Below are positions 1 to 11,040 of a stretch of DNA of 64,000 nucleotides, piece by piece. This DNA is from Apus apus (Eukaryota > Chordata > Aves > Apodiformes > Apodidae), in the NCBI RefSeq assembly GCF_020740795.1, contig NC_067299.1, forward strand, positions 10,484,001 to 10,548,000, read 5' to 3'. The notes beneath the pieces are model-generated. The model had not been told where the DNA came from and did not search any database. It saw only the letters and a list, made by a program, of their open reading frames with translations. The first letter of the stretch is position 1. The number at the start of each line of letters is the position of its first letter. A program made the position numbers and the translations under genes.

Positions 1-891
1 TCAGCTCGTTTCGTTTCTCCCCTCTCCCCCCCACCCCCCAGCCCCCTCCCTTCCTCACGAAAGGGTGTTTTGCTCTACTTATTTCTCCCACCCCATTAGG
101 AGATAACACAGAAGAGCAGCAGTCGTGTTGCCCTGTGGGCTTCAGGCCAACTGGCTGCAGTTAAGCTGCAGAAGAAAAGGAAATGTCTACCATGCTAATT
201 AGGTGCATGGGAGGAAACATTTTAGCAACAGGAGGAGAATAACTTGCACTGCCCTTTTGGGACCTTTGGATGTTTCTTCCATCTGCCACGGAGAGGGATG
301 GTCTTTTTCTGTCTGTTTGTTGATGTACTTCTCTGTTTTTGCAAGGCAAGTGGCCACATTCTCTATGGTGCTGCTCAAACACTAACCCAGGTGAGCTGGA
401 TGGTTGGAATCACAGTGCCAGGCTGAGAGCACCATCTCACTCCAGGCCTGACCCATCAGGACATCAAGCTGCTAAAGCCGAAGAAAGAGAAGCTGAACCT
501 TCAGCTGGGCTAGGGCTGCCCAGGGGTCATTCCCAGGTTGCTCCAGCCTCGTGTTCAGGGCACAGTGTGAGCCAAGCTCAGTGGTGGGTTGGATCCCTGT
601 CACCCTGTGCTTGGGGAGATGGTGGATGGGTGGAAGGAGGAGAACGTGGTGGTTATGGCTGTGGGCTCTGCAGACTCCCTCCTTCCCACCCCTCTGTACC
701 AGCACAGCTGTTTGGAAGGGGAATTACTGTCAAGTTAAAGAGCTGTGTGCTGTTCTGCACCATCTTGCCAAGGGTTTTTGGGGGCCAGAAGAGCAGATCC
801 TGCACCAGGGGATGGGATGTGGCAGCTTTGTCCCATGCCAGCATCAACTGGTGTGACCTGCTGCAGTGGGATCTGCCTGGGGTGAATACTG

Positions 892-1312
892 TGCATAAAG
901 TCTTCTGAGGAGCAGCTGAAGGAGCTGGGGGTGTCCAGCCTGGGGAAAAGGAGGCTGAGGGGAGACCTGCTGGCTCTGCAGCTGCCTGAGAGGAGGTTGG
1001 AGCCAGGGGGGTTGGTCCGTTCTCCCTAGGAATGAGTGACAGGACAAGAGGAAACGGCCTCAAGTTGCACCAGGGAAGGTTTAGATTGGATGACAGAAGA
1101 AAATTCTTCACTGAAAGAGTAATTAACCACTGGAACACGCTGCCCAGGGAGGTGGTTGAATCAACATCCCAGGAGTGGTTTGAAAGACATATAGATGGAC
1201 ATGGTCTAGCACTGGACTCAGTAGAGTTAGGTCAGGGGTTAGAGTTTGGTTATGGTTGGACTCCATGATCTGAAAGGTCTTTTCCCAACAGAATGATTCT
1301 GTGATTGTGTAA
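892..1312 (+). repeat. CR1 LINE 3' fragment
   Basis: On the + strand the translation shows the usual end of CR1 ORF2 (DRTRGNG, then GRFRLD, then [13 protein letters not shown]), followed by the CR1 3' UTR and a terminal ATGATTCTGTGAT-type motif. It is 5'-truncated, as most CR1 copies are. The many substitutions suggest an older copy. It lies in a GALNT17 intron in the sense orientation. Confidence 0.9.
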
Positions 1313-1549
1313 AGGGACCCCTGTGAGGTGTGAAGTGCTGGAGGCCTTGCTGTGGTACACAACATGTTGGGTGAAGTCTAACTCCACCAACAGTGGGGAG
1401 CAGGCACCCATCTCAAGGCTGGTGAGCAGCACCAGAGTGTCCAGCACACCTACCCTTCACCAGCCCCACCCAGGGATGGAAAAAATTGCCTTCAAGTACC
1501 ATAATCATATCCGTGGTTACTGGCTGGAGTTGGACCCAGTTACATTGTT

Positions 1550-1735
1550 TTAACTTGATTTTCAGTGTTTAATTATTCTAATGGTGATAACTGCAACTCC
1601 CGGTGTGATTTACTGTCTTTTTAAGCATCTGGGTCACAGATATGCACAGTTAATTAACGTGCTGAATACTCCTTATTTGTCTGCTGGATAATGGATTGAT
1701 TCATAATTTAAATAAGCAGCTGTGTCTACCTTTCC
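1550..1735. other. AT-rich block, possible conserved non-coding element
   Basis: A low-complexity-free, AT-rich stretch inside the GALNT17 intron with several TAAT-core motifs (TTAATTATT near 1569, GTTAATTAAC near 1650). It looks different from the GC-rich, repeat-derived sequence around it. The AUTS2-GALNT17-CALN1 region is known for conserved non-coding elements. That this block is one is inference from composition only. Confidence 0.3.
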
Positions 1736-2493
1736 CATGAAGTGCAGAGGCAGCTGCTTCAGCCAGCTCCTCCCTCCTGAATTTAAAGATGGGGAGGGAT
1801 GTGTTTTGCTGTGTTCCTTCAGCACTGCCAGTGGAGGAGCAGGGGTGTCTCAGTGTTGCCTGCCAGCCCAGCACCCCTGAGCCTGTGGGGACACCCCAGA
1901 CAAAGCCCTGGGTGGTGGGATGTGGGGGTTACTGGGGGGTTACTGGGGGCTGGGCTGCAATCCTGAGCCCTTGCTTCGGTGCTGAACCAGGGGTTGGGCT
2001 TGGATCTCTGGGGAATGGGGCCAATTATATCTGGGCCTCCTTTGGCAGGTGGTGCTGCCCAGCTGTGGCTGGAGCTGCTGGAGGGCTGTGCCAGACACCC
2101 CAGGGCGAGGTTGGCAGGACAGAGCAAGGCTGGCTTGCCAGGCATGCCAGAAGCCAAGGGCTGGGCCAGCGTGCCCAGCCAAGCCAGCTGGCAGTGGCCA
2201 AAAGCCAAGGGAGACCCTGCACTGCCCCCAAGTGCAGTGTGCTCAGGCCTGAGGGAGGCTCAGAGCTGTTCTTACCCCTTCCCAGACCTCCAGCTCCTCA
2301 CCTGCATCTGCAGAAAAAACCCAAACCAGGAATAAAAACCTGGAGGAAGCTGTTGGTTTTTCCCCCCCACACTTCTCAATTCTTCTTCCTCAGCCTTTTC
2401 CTGGCTCTTTGCAGACTTGTCCTCTCCTCTGCTGCTTTCTCATGATGCTCCCAAGGTGCTGATGGTCTTTTCCCTCTCCTTCCCTGCCCCCAG

Positions 2494-2661
2494 CTTGCAC
2501 GTTACACCAAGGAGGGCTTCCTCCACCTCGGTGCCCTGGGCACCACGACCCTTCTGCCCGACACCCGCTGCCTGGTGGACAACGGGAAGAGCCGCTTCCC
2601 TCAGCTCCTCGACTGTGAGAAGGTGAAGAGCAGCCTCCACAAGCGCTGGAATTTCATACAG
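2494..2661 (+). CDS. GALNT17: GALNT17 penultimate coding exon (lectin domain)
   Basis: A 168-bp exon of exactly 56 codons, phase 0 at both ends. CAG acceptor at 2491-2493, GT donor at 2662-2663. It encodes LARYTKEGFLHLGALGTTTL and then an LPDTRCLVDN motif, ending KRWNFIQ. This is the middle of the C-terminal ricin B-type lectin domain of the polypeptide N-acetylgalactosaminyltransferase-like subfamily GALNT9/17/18. These are Golgi type II membrane proteins. GALNT17 is reported to have weak or no classical transferase activity and to affect membrane trafficking and macropinocytosis. Paralogues are close in sequence, so the choice of GALNT17 rests on the convergent CALN1 gene downstream, its neighbour in other vertebrates. 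The reading frame joins cleanly to the next exon. Confidence 0.93.
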
Positions 2662-2831
2662 GTTTGTGACAGTTCTGCCCCTGCTCCTCTGCTTCCCAAA
2701 GGGCGTGGGACAGTGGGGGATGGAGATGGAGTGGTCCCGTGTGGCAGCAAGTCCTGTGGCTGAGGGAAAAGGTCAGGAGGGACCAGAGGTGGGGACGGTA
2801 TTTTAGGGCAGTTTCTAGAAGTTCCCCTTTC

Positions 2832-2897
2832 TCAGAGTCACGGAACAGTCAGGGTTGGAAGGCACCTCTGAAGATCATCTAACCCAACCCTCTTCCA
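2832..2897 (-). repeat. CR1 LINE 3'-end fragment
   Basis: The + strand reads GTTGGAAGGCACC...GATCATCT...CCAACCC, the reverse complement of the CR1 3' UTR. Only the terminal portion is recognisable, and sequence beyond about 2897 does not follow CR1. Confidence 0.7.
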
Positions 2898-3326
2898 ATC
2901 TTTCTGACACCCTCAGGTGTGTGTCACCTGCCCTGCCCACGACTTCCAGGGCTCTTTGTTCCTCACAGGTAATCTGTGATGAAACCCATGAAGCAGCAGC
3001 ACTTCTGTCCCAAAGCAGAGAGTAAAAAGAATTGTACACATTGTACATTATGTCACCCCTTCCCACCCTGGGGTTCAGCCCTGCTGTTTACCAGGCACAC
3101 GTGTCTTCTGGTTGTCCATGCTGGGGTTCTGTGTCATCACTGACAAAGGCTGCTCCACCTGATTCACACACTGATTATTTTAGGAATGATTTGATAGCTT
3201 GAATTGTGTTGCTGCCCAGCAAACTGCTGTGCACTTCCCAGCAGGGCATGAGGACACAGCTGCCCTCCTGGGCAGGGCATGGTCCTGCCTTGCTTCACAG
3301 GCAACCCCACCTCTTGAATTTCTGAA

Positions 3327-4015
3327 ATCATAGAATTCTAGAAGCATAGAACCATTCAGGTTGGAAAAGCCCCTCAGGATCACCCAGTCCAACCATCATC
3401 CCTGCTCTACAAAGTTCTCCCCTAAACCACATCCACCAACACCACATCCAAACCACCCTTCAACACACCCAGGGATGGTGACTCCACCACCTCCCTGGGC
3501 AGCCTGTTCCAGTGTCCAACCACTCTTGCTGGGAATAAATTGTTCCTGATGTCCAGTCTGAACCTCCCCTGGTGCAGCTTGAAGCCCTTCCCTCTTGTTC
3601 TGTGGCTAATGACCTGTGAGGAGAGACCAGCACCAACCTCTCTGCAATGACCTGTCAGGCAGTTGTAGAGACTGATGAGGTCTCCCCTCAGCCTCCTCTT
3701 CCTCACACTAAACATTCCCAGCTCCTTCAAGTGTTCCTCATCAGGTTGATTCTCCAGGCCCTTCCCCAGCTCCGTTGCCTCCTCTGTCCTCGCTCCAGCA
3801 CCTCCAGATCTCTCTGGAATTGAGGTGCCCCAAACTGGACCCAACACTCCAGCTGTGGCCTCACCAGGGCTGAGCACAGGGGGACAATCCCCTCTGTGCT
3901 GCTGCTGCTCACACCATTTCTGATACAGGCCAGGATGCCACGGGCTGTCCTGGCCACCTGGGCACACACTGGCTCATGTTCAGTGTCTTGTCAGTGAGAA
4001 CCCCCAGGGCCTTTC
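3327..4015 (-). repeat. CR1 LINE, longer 3' fragment
   Basis: One of the longest CR1 pieces in the window. Read on the minus strand it gives the C-terminal part of the reverse transcriptase ORF ([14 protein letters not shown], then [50 protein letters not shown]), then the 3' UTR ending in TTCTATGAT-type repeats at 3327-3345. Stops and frameshifts show it is dead. Its 5' end is about 55 bp from the acceptor of the last GALNT17 exon. Confidence 0.93.
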
Positions 4016-4070
4016 CTGCCAGAAAACCTTGTTCTGCCAGACATCTTTTCCTCATGTCCTTGACTTTCAG

Positions 4071-4199
4071 AACGGAGCCATCCTGAACAAGGGGACGGGG
4101 CGATGCTTGGAAGTGGAGAACAAGGGCCTGGCCGGGATCGACCTGATCCTTCGCAGCTGCACAGGACAAAGGTGGACAATTAAAAACTTCATTAAGTAA
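4071..4199 (+). CDS. GALNT17: GALNT17 last coding exon, lectin C-terminus and stop
   Basis: Starts after a TTTCAG acceptor and runs 42 codons plus TAA (4197-4199). It encodes NGAILNKGTGRCLEVENKGL and then GQRW, a QxW-type lectin motif, ending IKNFIK. Residues here form the last beta-trefoil repeat of the ricin-type lectin domain. The C-terminus is short, as expected for the GALNT9/17/18 group, and ends at the normal position. The CLE and GQRW residues of the repeat are intact, so the gene looks functional. GALNT17 is mainly expressed in brain in other vertebrates, and its transcription runs towards the oppositely oriented CALN1. Confidence 0.95.
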   Translation, partial: NGAILNKGTGRCLEVENKGLAGIDLILRSCTGQRWTIKNFIK

Positions 4200-4825
4200 A
4201 GGGTGGCAGAGCCAGAGGAGTTTAACTCAAACCACAGCTGACTTGGGCTGATCAACTGGACTCCTTTTGGAAAGGACAAAATATCGAACCAGAGCTTTCT
4301 TCATGTTGGCAGGAGAGGACACGGGGGAAATGGGCATTTGCATCTTTTTCTTTTTCTTGTGTATTAGTCTCCCCCAGCTGATTCCAGCTGTGTGAAATTG
4401 GGTCAGAACTGCTATTTTCTTCTGGTAAGCACCCTGAAAGGCACCCCTTGTTGCTGTTGGAACGACTGTAAGAAGCTCATGCAGCCTGGTGAGTGTATTA
4501 CTGCCAGGAATTGTTGCTTTCCCAGATGTCTCCAAGCTCTCCCAAAGGGCCAAGGAGATTTGCACCATGACTGGAGTGGAGAGACCCTGGATATTCCTGG
4601 CAGGCCTGAAAATGTAGGTGCTTCTGAGAGGAAAGATTGCCAAGCCCCAAATGAGCTGAGTTGGAAAGGTCGTGTTTGTTGTGTCCTCTCTCCCATTTCC
4701 CTTTTCCCTTTCCTCTGCATCCAGCAGCCACTTTCTTGAGTCTGGGAGAGGCAAAGCTCACCCTGGTATCTCTCCTGGATCTTTCCAACCCTTGATCACA
4801 CATATCATCAACCAAAATCCTCGTG

Positions 4826-4831
4826 AATAAA
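4826..4831 (+). terminator. GALNT17: Candidate proximal poly(A) signal for GALNT17
   Basis: Canonical AATAAA 627 bp after the GALNT17 stop codon. No clear T- or GT-rich element follows within 40 bp, since a C-rich run follows instead. It is the weaker of the two candidates. Confidence 0.25.
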
Positions 4832-5859
4832 ACCACTGCTCTCCTGTTGCCCCCCCCTCCATTGCCCACAGGCTGCTGGTGGCCAGACCAGCACCAACCA
4901 GCACCAGGCCCTCTGGAGACATCAGATGGGTTCCCCTTGGAAAAGAACTGGCCCGATTCAGATTGGGTGGATGCACAGATGGTGAGGAGAGGTCTCAGGA
5001 TGCTTCCAGCCCTGCAGCAGCCCATGCATTGCACAGCAAGATGTTGGCCAGCTAGGAGCCTGGGAAGCTGCAGACCCCCTTGCCCTCCCAGTGGGGCCCA
5101 TGGCCTGGCATGGTCCCTTTGGACACCCTTCTTTATCCTTTTTTTTTGTTCTTGTAGCAGTAGAAAATGATGTGTTGGTGTGTGCCACAGGCTGAGAGCA
5201 GGTAAGGTGAGAGAAAGTCCTTCTAGGGCTTCCTTTCCATGCAGGCTGTAGGGTTTGTTTTAGGGCATCCCTGCTCTGAATGAAGACCTCAGGACTGGTA
5301 GTCTCCATAACTTCATAGCAGTGTAGTTCTTTTCCTGAGGCTCAGGCACATCTCATCTGCTTGGTCAGCCTGTCACCATGGTCCATGCCATGTTTCTGCA
5401 GTCCTTCATGGATGATGGGAAAGTAAGGAAGGGAGAGGCAGGATAAGAGACCCATAAATGGCAGTTTGGATGAGACTGTTGACCTTGAAGGCACTTGAGG
5501 CTTGTTAATACAGTGAGATGATCCCACCTGCTTTTTTTGTCCCACAGCTGCCAAATGTACCCAGCTGTCATGGGAGATCATGAGTCCTGCTATCTGGCTA
5601 CCTGGAAAAGGGAAATGTGGTCTGGCAAAGTTGTTTTACACGGATATCAGAGTGATGGGTGGATACAGGCTTCACTCAGTGGAGAGGAGAAGCCAGCCCA
5701 TCTCCTGTCCTTCTGATGGAATAATACTCTTTCTGGCTGCCCTCTGGCTAGGGTGCACTAAAATATATTAATATATGAACTAGGCCTGTAAATATGTTTC
5801 CCAAAGACAGGACGTGCCCAGAGTTGTTTGCTGCAGAGCACCCCTGCCTGTCTTCCATT

Positions 5860-6010
5860 TGCATCAGGATGAAGCTACCTGGATGTTTAATGAGTTTAAT
5901 TTTCAATGCCATGCAGCAGGTTTATAATTGATCTTTTAGTAATTTATTGAAGAGAAGCAGATATATTTCATTGTTCCTTCTGCAGCAAGGAGCATCACCT
6001 AGGACTGATT
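5860..6010. other. AT-rich block, possibly conserved
   Basis: Contains AATGAGTTTAATTTTCAATG, AGTAATTTATTG and similar AT-rich words with no repeat signature. It lies either in the GALNT17 3' UTR or just beyond it. Conservation is inferred from appearance only. Confidence 0.3.
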
Positions 6011-6176
6011 GTTCATTTAGGCTTGACAAGACTTCCTCGTCCACTGGGGTTGTCTCTGATTTTTTTTCCCCTTGCCTTCCTTAATGAATTAAAACCTCTC
6101 AGTTTTCCTGAATTGCAAAGTAGGGAGTCCAAGTAGAACTTTGCTCTCCTATTCACTCTTGCATCATCTCTTGTGT

Positions 6177-6182
6177 AATAAA
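6177..6182 (+). terminator. GALNT17: Candidate distal poly(A) signal for GALNT17
   Basis: Canonical AATAAA at the end of an AT-rich region, with GT-rich sequence about 45-75 bp further on. This would give a 3' UTR of about 2 kb. Confidence 0.35.
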
Positions 6183-6205
6183 TTTTAGCACTTACCAAAC
6201 CAACA

Positions 6206-8250
6206 TGATCACAATGTCTTTAGCTGCATGATATGTTGTCCCTTGCATTTGTTGCTGCCTCCTAAGAAAAGCAATTTGCTGATCAAGTGCACTCCAGGGA
6301 AGTCTGGGGGATTTGAGACTTCACAGCTAATGGTCAAAGCAGTAAAATGCCCTTTAATTGAGCAATCAGTTTCTGTCAGTCATCAGTGGAAGCCACACAC
6401 TGTGTCGAGTTGGGAAAAGCCTTCGTGATTGGGGATAAGCAACCACAAAGCCCTTGGATGGTGCCTGTGCTGTAACTCACTATTCCCAAGTCAGCTCTAG
6501 TCCTGCCAGCACTCAGGGCACCAACAGATGGACTTTGTCACAGCTCATCCTGGTGGTATAAGGTGCCACCACCCCCAGCCTTCCATCTGCATCACTGCTG
6601 GAGATTTCTGCCCCTGTCACCGGCAGCAGAAATGAATGTGCGGCTGCACCTTGGCTGCTGGGATCCACAGGACGTGCTTGTGCCACCAGGCAGGAGGGAC
6701 TTGCTCTGTTTAACCCACAGGATTGTCAGACAAAGTCACTCTGGAATGGCCTTGTGGCTCCACAAGCCTGGGCAGAAGCAGGATGGACCATCAAGCATCT
6801 CCAGCTGCCTAGGTGGCACTTGTGCTGCTCATTGGAGGTGATGGACGTGTCCTCGGGGGCTTGTCCTCTGGTGACACAAGACAACCTGCTGATGGGGATC
6901 CCACTGGTGGTGGGGATCCCACTGGTGATGGGGATCCCACTGGTGATGGGGATCCTGTTGGTGATGGGAATCCTGTTGGTGATGGGGATCCCACTGGTGA
7001 TGGGGATCCTCTTGGAGATGGGAATCCTGTTGGTGATGGGGATCCTGTTGGTGATGGGGATCCCACTGGTGGTGGGGATCCTGTTGGTGATGGGCTTTTT
7101 TGATCCTTTTAAAAACCTGAAGGTTCAGTTCTGTGTTCCCTTCATGCTCCATATAGAAAGCAAATGTCTGAATATCCAAAAGGAAGGGGGTGGTGGAAAT
7201 AAACACTTGTCTCCAGCACCCTCAGGTGGGGCAGAAACCTTATGGAGGTGGTTGGTCCGTTCTCACTGGGGTGCCAAGAAATCTCTCAAATGACTGAAAA
7301 GAAGCAGCATGAATAAAATCAGGATTAAAAGCAAGAATTTCATCTGCTGTGCTCATGTACCTGAAGTTCTGTTCCGACACTGGTGTGTGACATGCAGAGA
7401 TGATTGCTGAGGAGATGACCTGGGGTCTGCACCCTCCTAAACCGTAGGAATCTGTCTTAGAAATCTGGATCTAAATGTTGCATCTTGCGCTTATCTCTAA
7501 TAATATGTTAATTGCTTTTAAAAGTGATCTCAAAGTGGTTCTTATTAAATATATGATTTGAGCCTTGCCTCTTGAGTGATTTTAGAGAGATTCACTGCTG
7601 ATGAGATACAGCAGCAGTCATTCTTCTCTGTTACTTACTTAATAGGAAAGTGCTGCTGTTTTAATGGAACTTCCATTTTAAAAGGAAATGGAAATGAGGG
7701 AAAAATCAAGAGAAATGGCCAATGCAGATTAGCCTCCTGTTCCATCCATCCCTGCCAGTTGCTACTCACCCAACTTACAGCCAAGAAGAGAGGTTGCATG
7801 GTAAAAAGCATCACGTGTAAGTGTGTTCCTCTCCCCAGCCTGGGTGCTTCTAGATGTCCCCTGAAGCTTGGGGCACTGCTTAGACCCACTTTTTTACATC
7901 CATGTTGCCCTAAAAAACCAGGTTGGCTGGTGATGGTGTGCAGGGGTGGGTGTGTGCCCACGCAGCAGGGTGCATTGCATGGTAAGGGCACTGTTGGGGT
8001 TCTCCTGATGGGAGCAGCAGCTGAGGACGCAGCACATGGAAGCCTGAGTCCAGGTAAGTGGAGCCTCCAGCTTTGGGTCTGTCTGTGCAAACTCCAGCAT
8101 GGAGTGTCCCATTGGCACCCACAGCTCTCCTGAAGGATGATATAAGATCAATGGAGGAAAATCTGTGCTCTTGTCATGAGCATTTTACACACCCAAGAAT
8201 TTATAAGGGGAAAGGTGCAGGTTAGAAATAGTAAGATTCAAACTGCTTAA
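6206..8250. other. Intergenic region between GALNT17 and CALN1, first part
   Basis: Apart from the 18-bp minisatellite at 6892-7095, this holds unremarkable unique sequence. AATAAA words on the + strand occur near 7197 and 7308 but are far from the GALNT17 stop codon. No exon, RNA gene or recognisable mobile element is seen. Confidence 0.5.
6892..7095. repeat. 18-bp minisatellite, about 11 copies
   Basis: Tandem units of the form GATCCCACTGGTGATGGG, with a second variant where CCCACT is CCTGTT. The period of 18 bp is a multiple of three, so several frames stay open and translate to six-residue repeats such as GDGDPT. The two variants alternate irregularly, which suggests unequal exchange after the variants arose. 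It is not coding. Confidence 0.93.
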
Positions 8251-8580
8251 TCATAGACTCATATGATAATAATTCCAGACAGGTTTGGGTTGGAAGGGAC
8301 CTTAAAGATCATCTCACTCCAACCCCCTGCATGGGCAGGGACACCTCCCACCAGCCCAGACTGCTCCAAGCCCCATCCAACCTGCCCTTCAACACTGCCA
8401 GGGATGGGGCAGCCACAGCTTCTCTGGGCAGCCTGAAGAATTTCCACCTGATGTCTAATCTAAATCTCTCTTCTTTCAGCTTAAAAACCATCCCTCCTTT
8501 TCCTCTCACTGCAAGCCCCTGTAAAAAGTCCCTCCCCAGCTTTCCTGCAGCCCCTTCAGGTGCTGGAAGGCCACTGTGTG
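8251..8580 (-). repeat. CR1 LINE fragment, young subfamily
   Basis: An antisense CR1 3' end: 3' UTR (GGTTTGGGTTGGAAGGGACC), then the complement of a KGRLDGAWSSLGWWEVSLPM reading. It shares long near-identical stretches with the copies at 14395, 17338, 26284, 48345, 51178, 56670 and 58225. It has lost a short segment around 8431-8440 compared with them. Confidence 0.93.
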
Positions 8581-10170
8581 TGTATGACCATCTCAGCTGG
8601 CCTTCCAAGGAAGTTGGGCCGAAGTATTAAGGGCCCTTCCCTGTCACTGCCCAAAGGAATCTCTAGATGGTTCTTTAAACATCAGAAGAACTTTGTGCCA
8701 GGGGACATAAGCCCTTCCACCCCATTAGTCCAGAAAGGTGAGGGTCTGAGCTCTTCTGCATTTTTACTGGAAGGCCAAGGTTGTAGGTGGGCCAATCTGG
8801 TGTGCTGGGAGGTGGTTCCTGGTATCACTGTTCTTGGAAATCCAGAAATTCCCCAAATTATGAGTGGCTTGACATCTTCCCACAGGCAGGAGCCACACAA
8901 CTCACTGTAGCCAGCAGGGTTGCTCAGCTCATCCAGGTTTGCAGCTAAGTCAGCACTGGTGGGACCAGGGTCCAGCTGTGTCTTTGGCTTAGAAGTGAAG
9001 TGGTTGCAACCACCTAGCAACAGATTCAGAATAAAATACCACAGCAGCAGTGACAAGCTTGAAATCCCAGCCCAGAAATCTCCACTTATCCAGGAGATCA
9101 TGTGGAGAGTGTCACATCCTCTGGGGTTTACTGGGATAAACACCCACTGAGGGCTCAGCTGGGTGCAGCAGCTGGTGCCACCCATGGCTCCTCATGCCAG
9201 GGAAGTCTCACCTATGGACTGAGGTAGGAATTCATAAGAGAAAAAAAAAAGGGTCAGTTCCTCTTTACGGAACTGCTAGTTTGGGTTACTCATCCAAATC
9301 CCAGCTGAGAACTTGACCCAAGTGCTTTGGGCCACACTTGGAGCTGGTGGTGCTCAAGGCAGTGCCATTTATTGGGAAAATAATAAACCAGGCATCCAAG
9401 ATCTCCTAAACTGCTAAATGTTTATTTTGAAGGCCTGCAGGAGCTGCTGCCTAGAGCAGCCATCCTGATCCTGGGTCAAGTGTTGCTCCTCAGACAGAAG
9501 GGAAAGTAACGAGGAGGATTGTGTAACCCCAAGAGCTCTCCAGAGGTGGAGTTTCTTATTTTCTTCCCATCTGGTGGCTCAGAGATGTGGTGGGTAATAG
9601 CTCCCCAAATGTCTTCCCTGGCTATTGTCATTCTAGGCTTTATTGTTACAGGCAAATATTTCACAGTTAGGCAAGAGCCTGTGCAGGAACTGGTTTCTGA
9701 TTGTGCAGAAATCACAGCCAGGAGAAGAACAGCAGCAGGGTGGGGAGGAGGTGAGTTGCTGTGCTGAGGTGCAGAGTTGGCCCCCAGCACTGCTCCTGAA
9801 ACAGCTTCTGGAATCTGAGAACACAACATTGACTGTGAGACCCTTTCAGCCTTGCCAGCTCCCCCCTGAGGGGCCTCGGCCTGTTTCCTGCTGTGTTCCC
9901 CAGCACTGAAAGTGAGCTTGAAGCTTCATCCTGGGAAAACTGGCCCAAGAATGGAGCAGAGATCCCACATGAGCCATTGGTGTGTGCAGGAGCTTCCCAA
10001 GGCTGCAGAGATGCTGAGCAGAGCTGTGATGGGTTGGAGCTTGGCTGGCTGCTGGGTGCCCACCCAGCTGCTCTCTCACCCACCCTCCACAACAGGACAG
10101 GGGGAAAAATACAAGAGGAAAAAGTTGATGGGTCGAGATAAGGGCAGGGAGATGCCCCAGCAAATACCAT
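8581..10170. other. Intergenic unique sequence
   Basis: I see no exon, repeat or RNA gene. Open frames here have non-ATG starts or show no recognisable protein pattern. A short A-run lies at 9241-9250. Confidence 0.5.
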
Positions 10171-10450
10171 CCTAGAATCATGGAATGGTTGGGGTTGGAA
10201 GGGACCTTAAAGATCATCTAGATCCAACCCCCCCTGCATGGGCAGGGACATCTCCTGCTAGATGAGGTTGCTAATCATGGGCAAACCAGATTGTATTTGG
10301 GGAAGCATAATTCCATGTATTGCTATGGGCAGGGACACCAGTCACTAGACCAGGTTGCTCCAAGCCCTGAACATTTCCAGGGATGGGGCATCCACAGATT
10401 CTCTGGGCAACCCATACCAGGGTCTCACCACCCTCACAGGAATAAAATAG
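10171..10450 (-). repeat. CR1 LINE fragment with internal duplication
   Basis: An antisense CR1 3' end starting at TAGAATCATGGAATGG. The segment matching ATGGGCAGGGACA...CTAGA...AGGTTGCT appears twice (about 10237-10271 and 10325-10360), separated by about 50 bp of non-CR1 sequence. This indicates a local rearrangement after insertion. Confidence 0.85.
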
Positions 10451-10744
10451 CAAGCTTGAGCCTTCCTCCCTGCCCCTGCCCTGATGGGGAGGTTGGGTGG
10501 ATTTTTTTTTCCTTGTGCTCCTGTTCCCTGTGTTGTGCTGCTTCTGGTGTAGAAAAAGGCAAGCTGTGGCTCTTTTTGTAGCCCAAAATCTGAAGCTCCC
10601 TCTTCCTCATCCATGTCAACTGGGGCCAGGAATCACTCTCAGCTTGCTGCAGAGAAGCTTCACATGCCCCAAACCCTCAATGGGAGGTGGCAGCAAGGGA
10701 CCATCCAGCTGCTGAGTGCCTGACCCACTGGCCTAGGACCCAGG

Positions 10745-11040
10745 TGAGAGCATGGCCTCAATAGAAATCATAAACCTAATTAATTATAGACAATCAATAG
10801 AGCAGGGTCACGGTCTTACTTTCCCACCAGGATAATTTAGTTGACCTCCTCTGTTTAAGTGTAACAGCTCCTGCTGAGCAGCTTTGTTGCCGTTGACAGG
10901 GAGATAATTATAATCCCATCAGTGGCGAAACTGTTTCAACAGGCAAAAGACACTTCAGGCCTTTGATGGGTATCTAACAGCTCCCAGAGATTTGATATTA
11001 ATCAGCTGTTACCTCCTGATGGCTGGGAGAGATCACTGAC
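10745..11040. other. AT-rich block, candidate conserved enhancer
   Basis: Repeat-free and AT-rich, with a TAATTAATTA homeodomain-type palindrome (10778-10787), TGACAG (10894-10899, the TALE/MEIS-type core), ATAATTATAAT (10903 on) and GATATTAATCAG (about 10993). Clustered motifs of this type are typical of vertebrate developmental conserved elements. No alignment was available, so this is inference. Confidence 0.35.

Larger units (their letters stand above)
1..2493 (+). other. GALNT17: GALNT17 intron (3' part)
   Basis: Non-coding sequence upstream of the penultimate GALNT17 exon, ending in a pyrimidine-rich tract and CAG acceptor at 2491-2493. It contains one CR1 (892-1312) and an AT-rich block at about 1550-1735. 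I looked for the preceding lectin-domain exon, which in this family should include a short CHGM-like motif, and did not find it, so that exon lies upstream of the window. No other feature is supported here. Confidence 0.75.
2662..4070 (+). other. GALNT17: GALNT17 last intron
   Basis: A 1409-bp intron from GT (2662) to TTTCAG (4065-4070), phase 0. About half is CR1: a short piece at 2832-2897 and a long antisense copy at 3327-4015. The remainder shows nothing recognisable. Confidence 0.88.
4200..6205 (+). other. GALNT17: Probable GALNT17 3' UTR
   Basis: Follows the TAA directly and is free of CR1. AATAAA signals lie at 4826-4831 and 6177-6182. The second is followed by a GT-rich stretch (about 6225-6255) suitable as a downstream element, and is preceded by AT-rich sequence (5755-6000) that looks constrained. 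Either signal could end the transcript. The sequence alone does not decide, so the right boundary is an estimate. Confidence 0.4.

Noticed and set aside
3422..3967. A 181-codon minus-strand frame, and similar frames at 56706-57107 and 58187-58528
   Set aside because: They are remnants of CR1 ORF2 and not host genes.
6754..7293. Open frames of 179 (+) and 125 (-) codons with six-residue repeats
   Set aside because: They are produced by the 18-bp minisatellite.
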